64,000 nucleotides of DNA from Olsenella uli (GCF_016900775.1 NZ_JACJKN010000009.1:26814-90813), one strand, 5' to 3'. Positions 1 to 12,898 are shown, counted from the first letter of the stretch. Made by a program: numbers and translations. The notes: generated by a model from the sequence alone, not told the origin.

Positions 1-1032
1 AGTTGCCTCCTCCGACGGAGGGGCCGGGACCATCTCCGCGGACGCGGCAGGGGTCACGGGACTGGGCGCGGCCTGGGGCTCGGGCGCAGGTCGCGGCGCC
101 GCCTGGGGCTCGGGAGACACGGGGCGCGCGGCCCCGTCGGGCTGCTGCGGCACGCCATACTGCCAGCTTCCCGCCTGCTGCGCCGCATCTCTCGGGTCGC
201 TGACAAACGGCGGCAGCGGGTCCTCGTCCCTGCCCCATGCGGTGACGTTGAACTGCCGCATCCACAGCGCGACGGCGTTCATGCACACGAGCGAGATGAT
301 TGAGCCGAGAAAGCCGCACACGAGAATGAGCACGATGAGCGTCGGACCGATGGCGGAAAGCACGGAAAACGCCGCCTGCATCGCGATACGCGCCTGCATG
401 CCGCTGGAGAGCACCGAGGAATACTCAAGGTACTCGACCATGGTGACGAGGCTGGGAATGATGCTGAACAGGACCGGGAGCAGGGCGATCGTCATGACCG
501 CGCCGATGATTATGCCGCCGATGATCTGGATTCCCGCGATCCTGGCGAGGCCGGCGGGGTCATGGGAGATCATCTTCCAGATGGTCGGGACGCGCAGGCC
601 GGGCACGATCTTCTGGTAGACCGTCGCACGCATCGCCGCGACGCTGGCGATAAGGGCAAAGCAGACGGTCACGAGCGTCCAGACAAAATCGAGGAGGTCA
701 CCGATCACCGGGACGCTCAGCAGGATGCCCGAGACGATGGTAAAGCCCACATACCAGACGAGGCACACCACGAAGACGCGCCACCCGCTTGCGATGCACT
801 CGCCCACGCGCACGCCCTTCTGCTTGGGTGCCGAATTGACGCCCCACGCCGTGAGGCGCGCCCACTCGTAGACGTAGCCCATCACGCCGAGTGCGCCGAC
901 AAAGGGCACGAGCAGGGAGACCGTCATGAGAAGAACCGGCTTGATCCAGCCGCGGTCCCTCGTGAGAAGCGCCCACGAGCGCGCGAAGTAGCGGTCGCGC
1001 CTAAATCCCTCGAGCTCAGACTCGCCAACCAT
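1..1032 (-). CDS. DUF4013-type multi-pass membrane protein, 3' end cut by window
   Basis: An open frame of 344 codons reads from ATG at 1032 to the window edge without a stop, so the C-terminus is missing. The N-terminal ~250 residues hold about five hydrophobic segments, beginning with WIKPVLLMTVSLLVPFVG and a following GYVYEWARLTAWG stretch. That layout matches the DUF4013 family of unknown function. The visible C-terminal part (from about residue 275) is a soluble tail rich in Pro, Ala, Gln and Glu with repeated PEPQAAP units, probably disordered and cytoplasmic. AAGGGG lies a few bases upstream of the ATG. Family assignment is by recognition of the pattern; no function can be given. Confidence 0.7.
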   Translation of the reverse strand, partial: MVGESELEGFRRDRYFARSWALLTRDRGWIKPVLLMTVSLLVPFVGALGVMGYVYEWARLTAWGVNSAPKQKGVRVGECIASGWRVFVVCLVWYVGFTIVSGILLSVPVIGDLLDFVWTLVTVCFALIASVAAMRATVYQKIVPGLRVPTIWKMISHDPAGLARIAGIQIIGGIIIGAVMTIALLPVLFSIIPSLVTMVEYLEYSSVLSSGMQARIAMQAAFSVLSAIGPTLIVLILVCGFLGSIISLVCMNAVALWMRQFNVTAWGRDEDPLPPFVSDPRDAAQQAGSWQYGVPQQPDGAARPVSPEPQAAPRPAPEPQAAPSPVTPAASAEMVPAPPSEEAT

Positions 1033-1134
1033 AGATTCCCCTTTCAGCGGAGGGTGGATTCACACACGTACCCTGTAGCGTACCCTAAACGTGCGCGAGA
1101 CTGACGTTCTTCTCGCCGCGCATGCCGAGATATG

Positions 1135-1160
1135 AAAAAAGCCGGTCAGATAGACCGGCT
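1135..1160 (-). terminator. Rho-independent terminator after tRNA-Ser
   Basis: Read on the minus strand, AGCCGGTC and GACCGGCT form an 8-bp stem with a 5-nt loop, followed by six T. It lies 11 nt beyond the CCA end of the upstream serine tRNA and should end the two-tRNA transcript. Confidence 0.85.
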
Positions 1161-1170
1161 CTCTCGTCAA

Positions 1171-1260
1171 TGGCGGAGGAGGAGGGATTCGAACCCTCGT
1201 ACCCCCGAAGGGGTAAACGGTTTTCGAGACCGCCGCATTCAACCACTCTGCCACCCCTCC
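1171..1260 (-). tRNA. tRNA-Ser (anticodon CGA)
   Basis: A 90-nt class II tRNA on the minus strand, with GGAGGGG acceptor arm, a long variable arm (CCCCTTCGGGGG), GGTTCGAATCC T-arm and encoded CCA. The anticodon loop CTCGAAA gives CGA, which reads UCG. It is downstream of a second serine tRNA and followed by a terminator. Confidence 0.95.
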
Positions 1261-1270
1261 GAAGGGTGAC

Positions 1271-1290
1271 GTGGCGCCCGAAGGCGCCAC
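1271..1290 (-). other. Hairpin between the two tRNA-Ser genes
   Basis: GTGGCGCC and GGCGCCAC pair around a TTCG-type loop with no T tract. It is either a weak terminator or a processing signal separating the two serine tRNAs. Confidence 0.5.
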
Positions 1291-1299
1291 GGTAAGTTC

Positions 1300-1390
1300 T
1301 GGCGGAGAGTCAGGGATTTGAACCCTGGAGACGCTTTAGGCGCCTACACGATTTCCAATCGTGCTCCTTCGGCCACTCGGACAACTCTCC
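1300..1390 (-). tRNA. tRNA-Ser (anticodon GGA)
   Basis: A 91-nt class II tRNA on the minus strand with GGAGAGT acceptor arm, long variable arm, GGTTCAAATCC T-arm and encoded CCA. The anticodon loop TTGGAAA gives GGA, reading UCC and UCU. It is the upstream member of a two-tRNA serine cluster. Confidence 0.95.
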
Positions 1391-1449
1391 ATGAGAAGGT
1401 GCAGCGGTCAATATAGCATAAGTGCCGCGGTTTTGAAAACACTTTTCTT

Positions 1450-1476
1450 GATGAAAAGGGACTGTCCCTTTTCATC
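1450..1476. repeat. Short inverted repeat with GGGACTGTCCC core
   Basis: Perfect 13-bp arms (GATGAAAAGGGAC) flank a single T. The same core recurs in longer intergenic repeats near 43.7 kb and 58 kb. It lies in the divergent gap between tRNA-Ser and the TRIC-like gene. Confidence 0.7.
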
Positions 1477-1530
1477 ACGGTGCGCAACAATGTACGAGCG
1501 CCGCCCGCACCTGACCGCGAGGAGACACCC

Positions 1531-2316
1531 GTGCCAGAGATCTTCTCAACCTATAGCCCAGAAGTCGCCGCCGTCTCGCTGCCGACGTGGGTCGACCTCG
1601 CGTCCGTCGTCGTGGGATCTGCCGGTGGGGTCATGGTGGCCCGGGCGCGGCACCTGGACGCCGTCGGCTTTGTGGGCCTTGCGCTCCTGTGCGGCCTTGG
1701 CGGCGGCCTCATCCGCGACGTGATGATGCAGGTGGGCAGGATCTACATGCTCACCTCGCCCTTCGCCATCCCTGTGAGCGTTGCCACGGGACTCGTGGCG
1801 TTCCTCTTTCCCCGGCCGCTCGACCGCGCCGCAAACCTCCTCGAGTGGCTCGACATCATGGCCGTGGCGCTCTTTGCCCTCGTCGGCACCGACAAGGCCA
1901 TCGTCCACGGCTTCTACCCGGCGTCATGCGTGCTCATGGGCATCATGACCGGCGTAGGGGGAGGCATGCTGCGCGACGTCTTCCTCGGCGAGGTGCCCCG
2001 AATCTTCCAGAAGTCAAACCTGTACGCCGTGTGCGCGCTGGCGGGCGGCGTGGTGTATTACCTTGCCGTCGTGTGCTGCTCGGTCAACAAGCTGTGGGGG
2101 TCCCTGCTCTGCATCGCCGTCACCATAGGGCTCAGGCGCTGGTCGCTGCACTTCAACGTGCAGACCCCCGCAGACGTCGACCTAGGCCCGCAGGTGGCCG
2201 CGCCGGTGCGGCGCGTGAGCCGCTACGTACGCGTCACCCGCTGGCGCACGAGCAAGTACGAGAAGGACCGGCCGGTCCGCAACGTGACCTCGCCGAAGGG
2301 CGGGCGCAAATCCTGA
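1531..2316 (+). CDS. TRIC / UPF0126 family cation-channel-like membrane protein
   Basis: The 261-residue protein has about seven hydrophobic helices in two similar halves. Each half carries a glycine-rich kink motif, GGGLIRDVM in the first and GGGMLRDVFLGEVP in the second, which is typical of the UPF0126/YicG proteins of the prokaryotic TRIC cation-channel superfamily. The C-terminal ~50 residues are basic and look cytoplasmic. The GTG start at 1531 is preferred because GAGGAG sits 7 nt upstream; an in-frame ATG at 1480 would add an unlikely leader without a ribosome site. Transport of K+ or other monovalent cations is inferred from the family only. Confidence 0.8.
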   Translation: MPEIFSTYSPEVAAVSLPTWVDLASVVVGSAGGVMVARARHLDAVGFVGLALLCGLGGGLIRDVMMQVGRIYMLTSPFAIPVSVATGLVAFLFPRPLDRAANLLEWLDIMAVALFALVGTDKAIVHGFYPASCVLMGIMTGVGGGMLRDVFLGEVPRIFQKSNLYAVCALAGGVVYYLAVVCCSVNKLWGSLLCIAVTIGLRRWSLHFNVQTPADVDLGPQVAAPVRRVSRYVRVTRWRTSKYEKDRPVRNVTSPKGGRKS

Positions 2317-2330
2317 CGAGGGTGCCGTGC

Positions 2331-2405
2331 GAGCCTGACAAAGGTGCCGGGGCAGACTGTCATGAATCTTTCACGACAGTCTGCCCCGGCACCTTTGTCA
2401 GGCTC
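2331..2405. repeat. TGACAAAGGTG-family inverted repeat, copy 1
   Basis: Two perfect 31-bp arms (2331-2361 and 2375-2405) are separated by 13 nt. The outer part, TGACAAAGGTG, is shared with six other places in the window, while the inner part (CAGACTGTC) is specific to this copy. It lies between the convergent TRIC-like gene and typA and could also act as a bidirectional transcription stop. Confidence 0.85.
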
Positions 2406-2454
2406 ACCCCCGGCGCTGCCGCCGGCAGGCCCAGGTTCTTCTCGGCAGCTGTGC

Positions 2455-4293
<1,839 letters not shown>

Positions 4294-4369
4294 ATGTCCC
4301 CTCACCTAAGGCGCATGTGTAATCCCGACCGCATCGGCCGACGGTTGCTATTTATCGACATACGGTACT

Positions 4370-4792
4370 TTACAGCAGCGGGGGCAGCTCTCCTGCCGGC
4401 GCGGGGTCGGTCCACGTGAAACCATCACCTGCGCCCTTGCCGTCGACGAGCGAGAAGGCCGAGTAGCTGCGATAGCCACGCTCGCCAAACTCGAGGAGGA
4501 GCGCGTCGGAGAAAGATCCGTCATCACCCTCTATCGCGCCCTCATAGCAGATGGCGTAGCGCACGGCGTCCTTGAGCTCAGCCACCTTGGCGCGGGCGCC
4601 CTCGAGGCACGCCTCGGGGCCGTCGTCAACGAACTCGAAGCTCATCACCTCGCCCGTGGACCCCTGCACCGCGAGAAGGACCTCGAACGCCTCGCCGGCG
4701 GCAAGAAGATCGAGCGCGTCTCCCATCAGCGTACTTGCCAGCTCGTCGGTCTGGGGCGACACGCCCTCACGAAGCCCGCTCGTCTCTGCCAT
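4370..4792 (-). CDS. Hypothetical acidic protein
   Basis: A 140-residue acidic soluble protein with no signal peptide or membrane segment; I do not recognise the family. The middle (EVLLAVQGSTGEVMSFEF, then AVRYAICYEG and LLLEFGERGY) suggests alternating beta strands in a small alpha/beta domain. Codon use matches the host, and GAGGGACC lies upstream of the ATG. It runs in the same direction as typA with a 76-bp gap, so it may be co-transcribed. The complementary strand has no competing coding pattern. Confidence 0.7.
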   Translation of the reverse strand: MAETSGLREGVSPQTDELASTLMGDALDLLAAGEAFEVLLAVQGSTGEVMSFEFVDDGPEACLEGARAKVAELKDAVRYAICYEGAIEGDDGSFSDALLLEFGERGYRSYSAFSLVDGKGAGDGFTWTDPAPAGELPPLL

Positions 4793-4827
4793 GGTCCCTC
4801 CTCACGCCGATTTCTGCTGCGATGATA

Positions 4828-4894
4828 CCTGACAAAGGTGACGGGGGCGTTTGTCATGTTTTTCATGACAAACGCCCCCGTCACCTTTGTCAGG
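4828..4894. repeat. TGACAAAGGTG-family inverted repeat, copy 2
   Basis: Perfect 31-bp arms (4828-4858 and 4864-4894) with a 5-nt T-rich loop. The copy-specific inner part is CGTTTGTCATG. It lies just upstream of the hypothetical gene at 4370-4792. Confidence 0.85.
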
Positions 4895-4910
4895 CGTGTG
4901 CAGATGCGGC

Positions 4911-5127
4911 CTTGGTGCGAAGACTTGGGCGCGCTGTGCGCAATCAGCCCCTTGGTGCGAAGAGCTTTTGGTCGACCATTCCCCATCTTGCCTTGTTCGA
5001 TTTGGTCAAGGAATGCATAACCGCTGGTACAGAGGTTGTCGGAAGAACGGAATAGGGGAGCTCCCCTCAAAAACCCTTCGCACCAAGGGGCTGATTGCGC
5101 AGAACCGCCGTATAGCTTCGCACCAAG
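4911..5127. repeat. Nested inverted repeat with four CTTGGTGCGAAG words
   Basis: CTTGGTGCGAAG occurs at 4911 and 4951, and its complement at 5076 and 5116. The inner pair extends to perfect 26-bp arms (4937-4962 and 5076-5101) around 113 bp of unique sequence. No gene is visible in this ~300-bp stretch. It may be a small non-autonomous element or an unusual structured RNA. Confidence 0.7.
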
Positions 5128-5173
5128 GAGGATTCTGCGCAAAAACGGACCTTGGCCCTCGGGCAAAGACAAA

Positions 5174-5195
5174 GGCCGGACCCGAAGGCCCGGCC
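5174..5195 (-). terminator. Terminator after tRNA-Ala
   Basis: On the minus strand a 9-bp stem with one mismatch and a TTCG loop is followed by TTTGTCTTT. It lies 9 nt beyond the tRNA-Ala CCA end. Confidence 0.8.
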
Positions 5196-5204
5196 CTGAC
5201 ATTG

Positions 5205-5280
5205 TGGTGGAGACGATGGGGTTCGAACCCACGGCCTCAGGCTTGCAAAGCCCGCGCTCTCCCAGCTGAGCTACGTCCCC
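5205..5280 (-). tRNA. tRNA-Ala (anticodon TGC)
   Basis: A 76-nt cloverleaf on the minus strand: GGGGACG acceptor, TAGCTCAGCTGGGAGAGC D-arm, anticodon loop TTTGCAA (TGC), GGTTCGAACCC T-arm and encoded CCA. It follows tRNA-Ile on the same strand, with no rRNA gene nearby. Confidence 0.96.
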
Positions 5281-5312
5281 GCTCTGCCCGACGTATCGCC
5301 GGAAATGAATAA

Positions 5313-5347
5313 TCACCCCAGCGGCGACTCGGCTAACGCTGGGGTGA
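5313..5347 (-). terminator. Hairpin between tRNA-Ile and tRNA-Ala
   Basis: Perfect 11-bp arms (TCACCCCAGCG) with a 13-nt loop, followed on the minus strand by ATTATTCATTT. It could stop part of the transcription after tRNA-Ile or guide processing of a joint transcript. Confidence 0.55.
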
Positions 5348-5361
5348 CTATTGTCAAAAAA

Positions 5362-5438
5362 TGGTGGGCCTGACAAGGTTCGAACTTGTGACCTCCCGGT
5401 TATCAGCCGGACGCTCTGACCAACTGAGCTACAGGCCC
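5362..5438 (-). tRNA. tRNA-Ile (anticodon GAT)
   Basis: A 77-nt cloverleaf on the minus strand: GGGCCTG acceptor, anticodon loop CTGATAA (GAT), GGTCACAAGTTCGAACCTTG variable and T-arm region, and encoded CCA. The Ile(GAT)-Ala(TGC) pair usually sits inside rRNA operons but stands alone here. Confidence 0.96.
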
Positions 5439-5451
5439 AACGCAAGGAGAT

Positions 5452-5480
5452 ATACTACACGGGCAATCGGCTCCGGTCAA
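5452..5480 (-). promoter_or_regulatory. Promoter of tRNA-Ile/tRNA-Ala
   Basis: Read on the minus strand, TTGACC and TAGTAT are separated by exactly 17 bp, and the -10 lies about 14 bp before the tRNA-Ile 5' end. This is a strong housekeeping-type promoter, as expected for a tRNA gene. Confidence 0.7.
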
Positions 5481-5571
5481 CGACTTTTTTGACTTTTTCT
5501 TTCCAATCTCTTGCAAGCAGCTGACGACCCGCACAATTGGGTAGGATATGCGGTCGAGAGAAAGGAAGAAC

Positions 5572-6108
5572 GTGCCGCTGCAGAGGATGGACATAGAGAG
5601 CGTCGTCGTGGGCACGGGCCCGCTGGCCTCGCTCATCGTTCTCAAGGCCCAGGAGCCCGGCGCCGGGAGCGCCGCGCCCGAGCTGCCCATTCAGATCGGC
5701 TCCTTCGAGGCGAGCGCCATCAGCATGGGCGTCGCGCCGCGCGAGGGGGGCCGTCCCATGACGCATGACCTCCTCAAGTCGACCATATCCGCGCTCGGGG
5801 CGTCCTGCGTCTCCGTTCGCATCAACGACGTCAAGGGGACGACGTTCTTCGCGCAGGTCGAGCTCATGCGCGAGGACGGTCGGCAGGTCCTCGTTGACGC
5901 GCGGCCCTCTGACGCCATCGCGCTCGCCGTGCGCGAGGAGGTGCCCGTCTTCGCCGAGCGGTCCGTTCTCGAGACGGCGTCCCTGCCCGACTTCCGCGGG
6001 GTCGAGCGCGACGAGCGGGAGCGGGAGCTCGCCCAGTTCCACGACTTCGTCGAGTCGCTCTCCCCGGAGGACTTCACCGTCACCCAGGAGGAGAAGGACG
6101 GCGAGTAG
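5572..6108 (+). CDS. BFN (DUF151) domain protein, bifunctional nuclease family
   Basis: The 178-residue protein has the DUF151/BFN pattern: an N-terminal beta region, RPMTHDLLKSTISALGA, then VLVDARPSDAIALAVREEVPVFA, which is the family's most conserved stretch. An acidic C-terminal tail of about 40 residues follows. Plant and bacterial members have been reported to act as RNase/DNase, but the role here is unproven. GTG at 5572 is chosen because AAGGAAG precedes it; an ATG at 5587 is the alternative. The gene diverges from tRNA-Ile and ends at a long hairpin before the convergent gyrA. Confidence 0.8.
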   Translation: MPLQRMDIESVVVGTGPLASLIVLKAQEPGAGSAAPELPIQIGSFEASAISMGVAPREGGRPMTHDLLKSTISALGASCVSVRINDVKGTTFFAQVELMREDGRQVLVDARPSDAIALAVREEVPVFAERSVLETASLPDFRGVERDERERELAQFHDFVESLSPEDFTVTQEEKDGE

Positions 6109-6114
6109 CCGTAC

Positions 6115-6175
6115 GCGAAACGGGCAGGCGCCCCTGCACGCTGAAAACGTGTGCGGGGGCGCCTGCCCGTTTCGC
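6115..6175. repeat. Long intergenic hairpin between convergent genes
   Basis: Arms of 25 bp (GCGAAACGGGCAGGCGCCCC and on) with one mismatch flank an 11-nt loop. It lies between the 3' ends of the BFN gene and gyrA and probably ends both transcripts, although T tracts are short. It differs in sequence from the other repeat families here. Confidence 0.7.
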
Positions 6176-6224
6176 ACGGCCTCCGCACACCGGCCGCCCG
6201 TGGGCGGCCGGCGGCTTCTTCTCG

Positions 6225-8999
<2,775 letters not shown>

Positions 9000-9015
9000 G
9001 TTCTTCTCCTCATCG

Positions 9016-9117
9016 GACATGACAAAGGTGACAGGGTCGTTTGTCACGTTTGTCATGCTGCTGGTAACGGTCTCCTCTGACAAACGTGACAAACGACCCT
9101 GTCACCTTTGTCATGTC
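9016..9117. repeat. TGACAAAGGTG-family inverted repeat, copy 3, between gyrB and gyrA
   Basis: Perfect 40-bp arms (9016-9055 and 9078-9117) with a 22-nt loop. This is the longest loop of the family and the only complete copy between co-directional genes that are normally co-transcribed. Its left end contains one candidate gyrA start codon. Confidence 0.85.
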
Positions 9118-9123
9118 GGGCGT

Positions 9124-11157
9124 CTACGCGTCGAGGAACCTCGCGTCGTGCGCGTGGCGCTCGATGTAGTCGCGGCGGTACTCGACCTGGCTGCCCATGA
9201 GCTCGCGCACGGCGCGCTCGGCGGCCGAGGCGTCCTCGATGGTCACGCGCTGCAGGATGCGGGTGCGCGGGTCCATCGTGGTGGAGGCCAGCTGCTTGGG
9301 GTCCATCTCGCCGAGGCCCTTGTAGCGCTGGACGGTGTAGGCCTTCTTGCGCTTCTTGCCCTTACCGTTGACGGACTCGTCCTCTTCCTCCTCGTCGTAG
9401 GAGAAGCCCAGCTCGCGGATCGTGCGCTTGAGGATCTCCTCCTCCGGCTCGCGGCCGTTGGGGTAGACGTAGTGAATCTTCTTGCGCACCTTGATGCCAA
9501 AGATCGGCGGGCACGCCACGTACACGTAGCCGGCGTCGATGAGCGGCCGCATGTACTTGTAGAAGAAGGTGAGCAGCAGGATGCGGATGTGCGCGCCGTC
9601 GACGTCGGCGTCGGTCATGATGATGATCTTGTGGTAGCGGGCCTTGGAGATGTCGAAGTCGCCCCCCTCGCCGCCGGCGCCGGTCACGCCCGTGCCGATG
9701 GCGGTAATGAGGGACTGGATGGTGTCGGAGGAGAAGGCGCGGTGGTCGCCCACGCGCTCGACGTTCAAGATCTTGCCGCGCAGGGGCAGGATCGCCTGGA
9801 TGTCCCGGCGACGGCCGTCCTTGGCCGAGCCGCCTGCCGAGTCGCCCTCCACGATGAAGAGCTCGGTGACCTCGGCGTCGCGCACGGAGCAGTCCGCGAG
9901 CTTGCCAGGCAGGTGGGCGGTCTCGAGCAGGGACTTGCGGCGCGTGGCCTCGCGGGCTTTGCGCGCGGCGGTGCGGGCCTTGGACGCCTGCATCGCCTTG
10001 TTCACGATGGTGCGGCCCTGCTTGGGGTGCTCCTCGAGGTACTCGGCCAGGCCGTCGGCCACGACCTTCATCACGAGCGGGCGCATGAAGGAGCTGCCGA
10101 GCTTGGCCTTGGTCTGGCCCTCGAACTGTGGGTCGCCGAGCTTGACGGAGATGACCGCGGCCAGGCCCTCGCGGATGTCGTCGCCGGTGAGGTTGGCGTC
10201 CTTCTCCTTGAGGATGTTCTGCTTGCGCGCGTAGTCGTTGATGACGCGCGTGAGCGCCGTGCGGAAGCCCTCGAGGTGCATGCCGCCCTCGGGGGTGTAG
10301 ATGTTGTTGGCGAAGCTCATGACGGTCTCGGAGTAGGAGGTGTTCCACTGGATGGCCACCTCGACCTCGCCCGCCTTGGCGGGGTCCGTGCCCTCGTCGG
10401 TCTTGCCCGCGAGGTAGATGGGCTTCTTGAGGCCGTCGGCGACCTCCTTGCCCTCGTTCAGGAACTTCACGAAGTCCACGATGCCGCCCGCGTAGCAGAA
10501 CTCCTCCACGCGCGGGGTGAGCTCGCGCTCGTCCGTGAGCGTGATCTTGAGGTTGCGGTTGAGAAACGCCATCTCCTGCAGGCGGTCATGCAGGGTGTCG
10601 AAGTCGTAGACCGTGGTCTCGAAGATCTCCTCGTCGGGCCAGAAGGTCGTGGTGGTGCCCGTGGCCTTGGAGGTGCCGACCTTCTCCATCTTGCGGACGG
10701 TCTTGCCGCGCGCGAACTCCATCTCGTAGATGCCGCCGTCGCGCTTGACCTGCACCACCAGGCGCTTGGAGAGCGCGTTCACGACGGAGATGCCCACGCC
10801 GTGCAGGCCGCCGGACACCTTGTAGGCGTTGTTGTCGAACTTGCCGCCCGCGTGGAGGATCGTCATGACGACCTCGAGCGTGGGGATCTTCTTCACGGGG
10901 TGCTTGCCCACGGGGATGCCGCGGCCGTTGTCCACGACGGTGATGGAGTTGTCCGCGTGGATGGTCACGGAGATCTTGGTGCAGAACCCGGCGAGCGCCT
11001 CGTCGACGGAGTTGTCCACGACCTCGTAGACGAGGTGGTGGAGTCCGCTCGCGCTCGTGGAGCCGATGTACATGCCCGGGCGCTTGCGCACCGCCTCGAG
11101 GCCCTCGAGGATCTTGATCTCCCCGGCGCCGTATTCGTTCTCGTTCTTCTTCGCCAC
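9124..11157 (-). CDS. gyrB: DNA gyrase subunit B
   Basis: The 677-residue protein carries the GHKL ATPase (EALAGFC.. with DNGRGIPV and GLHGVGISVVNALS), the transducer domain and the TOPRIM domain (EGDSAGGSAKDGR, then MTDADVDGAHIR). A short acidic-basic insertion, EEEEDESVNGKGKKRKK, lies before the RYKGLGEM motif. It supplies ATP hydrolysis for gyrase. The start is GTG at 11157 with AAGGA about 9 nt upstream. It follows dciA and recF in the dnaA-side cluster. Confidence 0.98.
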   Translation of the reverse strand: MAKKNENEYGAGEIKILEGLEAVRKRPGMYIGSTSASGLHHLVYEVVDNSVDEALAGFCTKISVTIHADNSITVVDNGRGIPVGKHPVKKIPTLEVVMTILHAGGKFDNNAYKVSGGLHGVGISVVNALSKRLVVQVKRDGGIYEMEFARGKTVRKMEKVGTSKATGTTTTFWPDEEIFETTVYDFDTLHDRLQEMAFLNRNLKITLTDERELTPRVEEFCYAGGIVDFVKFLNEGKEVADGLKKPIYLAGKTDEGTDPAKAGEVEVAIQWNTSYSETVMSFANNIYTPEGGMHLEGFRTALTRVINDYARKQNILKEKDANLTGDDIREGLAAVISVKLGDPQFEGQTKAKLGSSFMRPLVMKVVADGLAEYLEEHPKQGRTIVNKAMQASKARTAARKAREATRRKSLLETAHLPGKLADCSVRDAEVTELFIVEGDSAGGSAKDGRRRDIQAILPLRGKILNVERVGDHRAFSSDTIQSLITAIGTGVTGAGGEGGDFDISKARYHKIIIMTDADVDGAHIRILLLTFFYKYMRPLIDAGYVYVACPPIFGIKVRKKIHYVYPNGREPEEEILKRTIRELGFSYDEEEEDESVNGKGKKRKKAYTVQRYKGLGEMDPKQLASTTMDPRTRILQRVTIEDASAAERAVRELMGSQVEYRRDYIERHAHDARFLDA

Positions 11158-11283
11158 GCGACCGTCCTTCCCAGAAGCGTCACATTAGTTAAAACCCTGT
11201 GTGATATTAGGCCAGACGAATCTATGATACCGCTTCTGGACGCCCTGAGAGGCCCTGTGAGGCCACGTTCACGATTTTCGCTC

Positions 11284-11817
11284 TTATGTATCGCGCTGGC
11301 ACCGATACGAGGCTCTCATCGCCCGAGAGACGCTTTCACGCAGCGTTGAGGGCAGCCCCGCGCAGGCCCGCTCGATCTCGGCCGCCTCCTCGGGAGAGAG
11401 GGGCGCCGGCGGCGCGGCGGGCGAGAAGGACGTGCGGGCAGCGGCCTTCTCCGCCCGGGGCTGCGCGTCCGCGCCGCGCGCCGGGTACTTGCTCAGGCGG
11501 AACTCGACCTTGGAGAACGAGAGGCCGGCGTTGGCCAGGCGGGCCACGTAGACCTCGCTGTTGGCCGCGAAGTCCGTGGCGCGCGAGCGCGAGTCCACGT
11601 AGACCACGAGCACCGGCCCGTCCTCGCCGCGCCGCGGCTCGCGCACGAAGGTGCCCGTGGTGTGGGCGCGCTCGATGTCCCCGTTGACGGCGTGCCACGC
11701 GCGGGTCACGCGCCAGGAGGCGTCCGCCCGGGCGTCGAGCATCGAGGAGAGGATCCCCGAGAGCCCCGCGGGGGCGGCCTCGCGGCGCGCGAGCGCGGCG
11801 GTGAGCTCATCGGCCAT
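11284..11817 (-). CDS. dciA: DciA family (DUF721) helicase-loading/replication protein
   Basis: The 177-residue protein has the DUF721 domain in its first ~110 residues (SWRVTRAWHAVNGDIERAHTT, then VLVVYVDSRSRATDFAANSEVYVARLN-like text). DciA proteins interact with the DnaB helicase in bacteria lacking DnaC/DnaI loaders. The position between recF and gyrB is the classic actinobacterial one. ATG at 11817 overlaps the recF stop by 11 nt, indicating translational coupling. The C-terminal part is Pro/Ala-rich and then helical. Confidence 0.85.
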   Translation of the reverse strand: MADELTAALARREAAPAGLSGILSSMLDARADASWRVTRAWHAVNGDIERAHTTGTFVREPRRGEDGPVLVVYVDSRSRATDFAANSEVYVARLANAGLSFSKVEFRLSKYPARGADAQPRAEKAAARTSFSPAAPPAPLSPEEAAEIERACAGLPSTLRESVSRAMRASYRCQRDT

Positions 11818-12898
11818 CAAAGCTCACCACCTCTGAGGCGTCGAGCAGCTCGGGCGAGAAGTACCCGAGGTTCGTCGTGGTGATGACGGTCTGGATCCCC
11901 CGCTGCGCGAAGCGCACGACGGCGTTCCTGCGCCGCTCGTCGAGCTCGCTCATCACGTCGTCGAGCAGCAGCAGCGGGCGCGACCCCACGATCTCGGCCG
12001 CGAGCTCGACCTCGGCCATCTTGAGCGCGAGCGCCACCGAGCGCTGCTGGCCCTGGGAGCCGTAGGTCCGGGCGTCACGCCCGTCGATGAGGAAGGCCAC
12101 GTCGTCGCGGTGCGGCCCCGCACAGGTCTGCTGCCGGCGCAGGTCCTCCTGCCGGCGCGATGCCAGGGCCGCGGAGAAGACGTCGCGGATCTCGTCCCTC
12201 GTCATGCCAAAGACGTCGTCGCCGAGGGTGCTCACGTACGAGCAGGTCAGCTCCTCGCCGCCGGAGACCTCGGCGTAGATGGCGCTGACCTTCTCGGCGA
12301 GGCGCGCAAAGAGCCTGAGGCGCGCCTCCAGGAGCGTGGCGCCTCCCAGGGAGACCGAGGCGTCCCACGCCTCGAGCAGCCCCTCGTCCGGGAACTCCTC
12401 GCGCAGGAGGCGGTTTCGCTGCTCGACGGAGCGCGTGTAGGCCGCGAGCACGTTGGCGTAGCCCCGGTTGGCCTGGCGGCCAAAGCCGTCGAGCTCGTCG
12501 CGCCTCCCCGAGGCTCCGCGCTTCACCAGCGCGAGGTCGTCCGGCGAGAAGAGCACCGACATCAGCGCCGAGGGCATGTCGGAGGCCTGGCAGCGCTTGC
12601 CGTTGAGCGAAAAGGACCGGCGGCCCGCCACCACGTCGCAGCGCGCGTCCAGCACGCGGCCGTCGCCCTCGAGCCGGGCGTCGATCCGCGCGGACTCGGC
12701 GCCCTCGCGCACGAGCTCGCGCGGCCGCGGGCGCCGGAAGGACGCGCCGGCCGTGAGCAGCTGAAGGGCCTCCACGGTGTTGGTCTTGCCCGCGGCGTTG
12801 GGCCCCACGAGGACGGTCGTCGTGGCCGAGGGGGTCAGCTCGAGCCGCTCGAAGGACCTGAAGTCCGCGAGCGAGAGGCGGGTGACGAGAAGCCCCAT
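11807..12898 (-). CDS. recF: DNA replication and repair protein RecF
   Basis: The 363-residue SMC-like ATPase has the N-terminal LSLADFRSFERLEL motif, Walker A GPNAAGKTNTVEALQ, the Q/signature region and Walker B LLLLDDVMSELDERRR. RecF acts with RecO and RecR to load RecA at gapped DNA. ATG at 12898 lies 5 nt beyond the dnaN stop, so the pair is coupled; an upstream in-frame start would run into dnaN. Confidence 0.96.
   Translation of the reverse strand: MGLLVTRLSLADFRSFERLELTPSATTTVLVGPNAAGKTNTVEALQLLTAGASFRRPRPRELVREGAESARIDARLEGDGRVLDARCDVVAGRRSFSLNGKRCQASDMPSALMSVLFSPDDLALVKRGASGRRDELDGFGRQANRGYANVLAAYTRSVEQRNRLLREEFPDEGLLEAWDASVSLGGATLLEARLRLFARLAEKVSAIYAEVSGGEELTCSYVSTLGDDVFGMTRDEIRDVFSAALASRRQEDLRRQQTCAGPHRDDVAFLIDGRDARTYGSQGQQRSVALALKMAEVELAAEIVGSRPLLLLDDVMSELDERRRNAVVRFAQRGIQTVITTTNLGYFSPELLDASEVVSFDGR

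Noticed and set aside
4409..4422. Fifth parS site
   Set aside because: GGTCCACGTGAAAC has two mismatches to the core, lies in a gene far from the parS cluster and is expected by chance at this quality.
5205..5438. Remnant of an rRNA operon around tRNA-Ile/tRNA-Ala
   Set aside because: The pair has its own promoter and terminator, and no 16S or 23S sequence flanks it.
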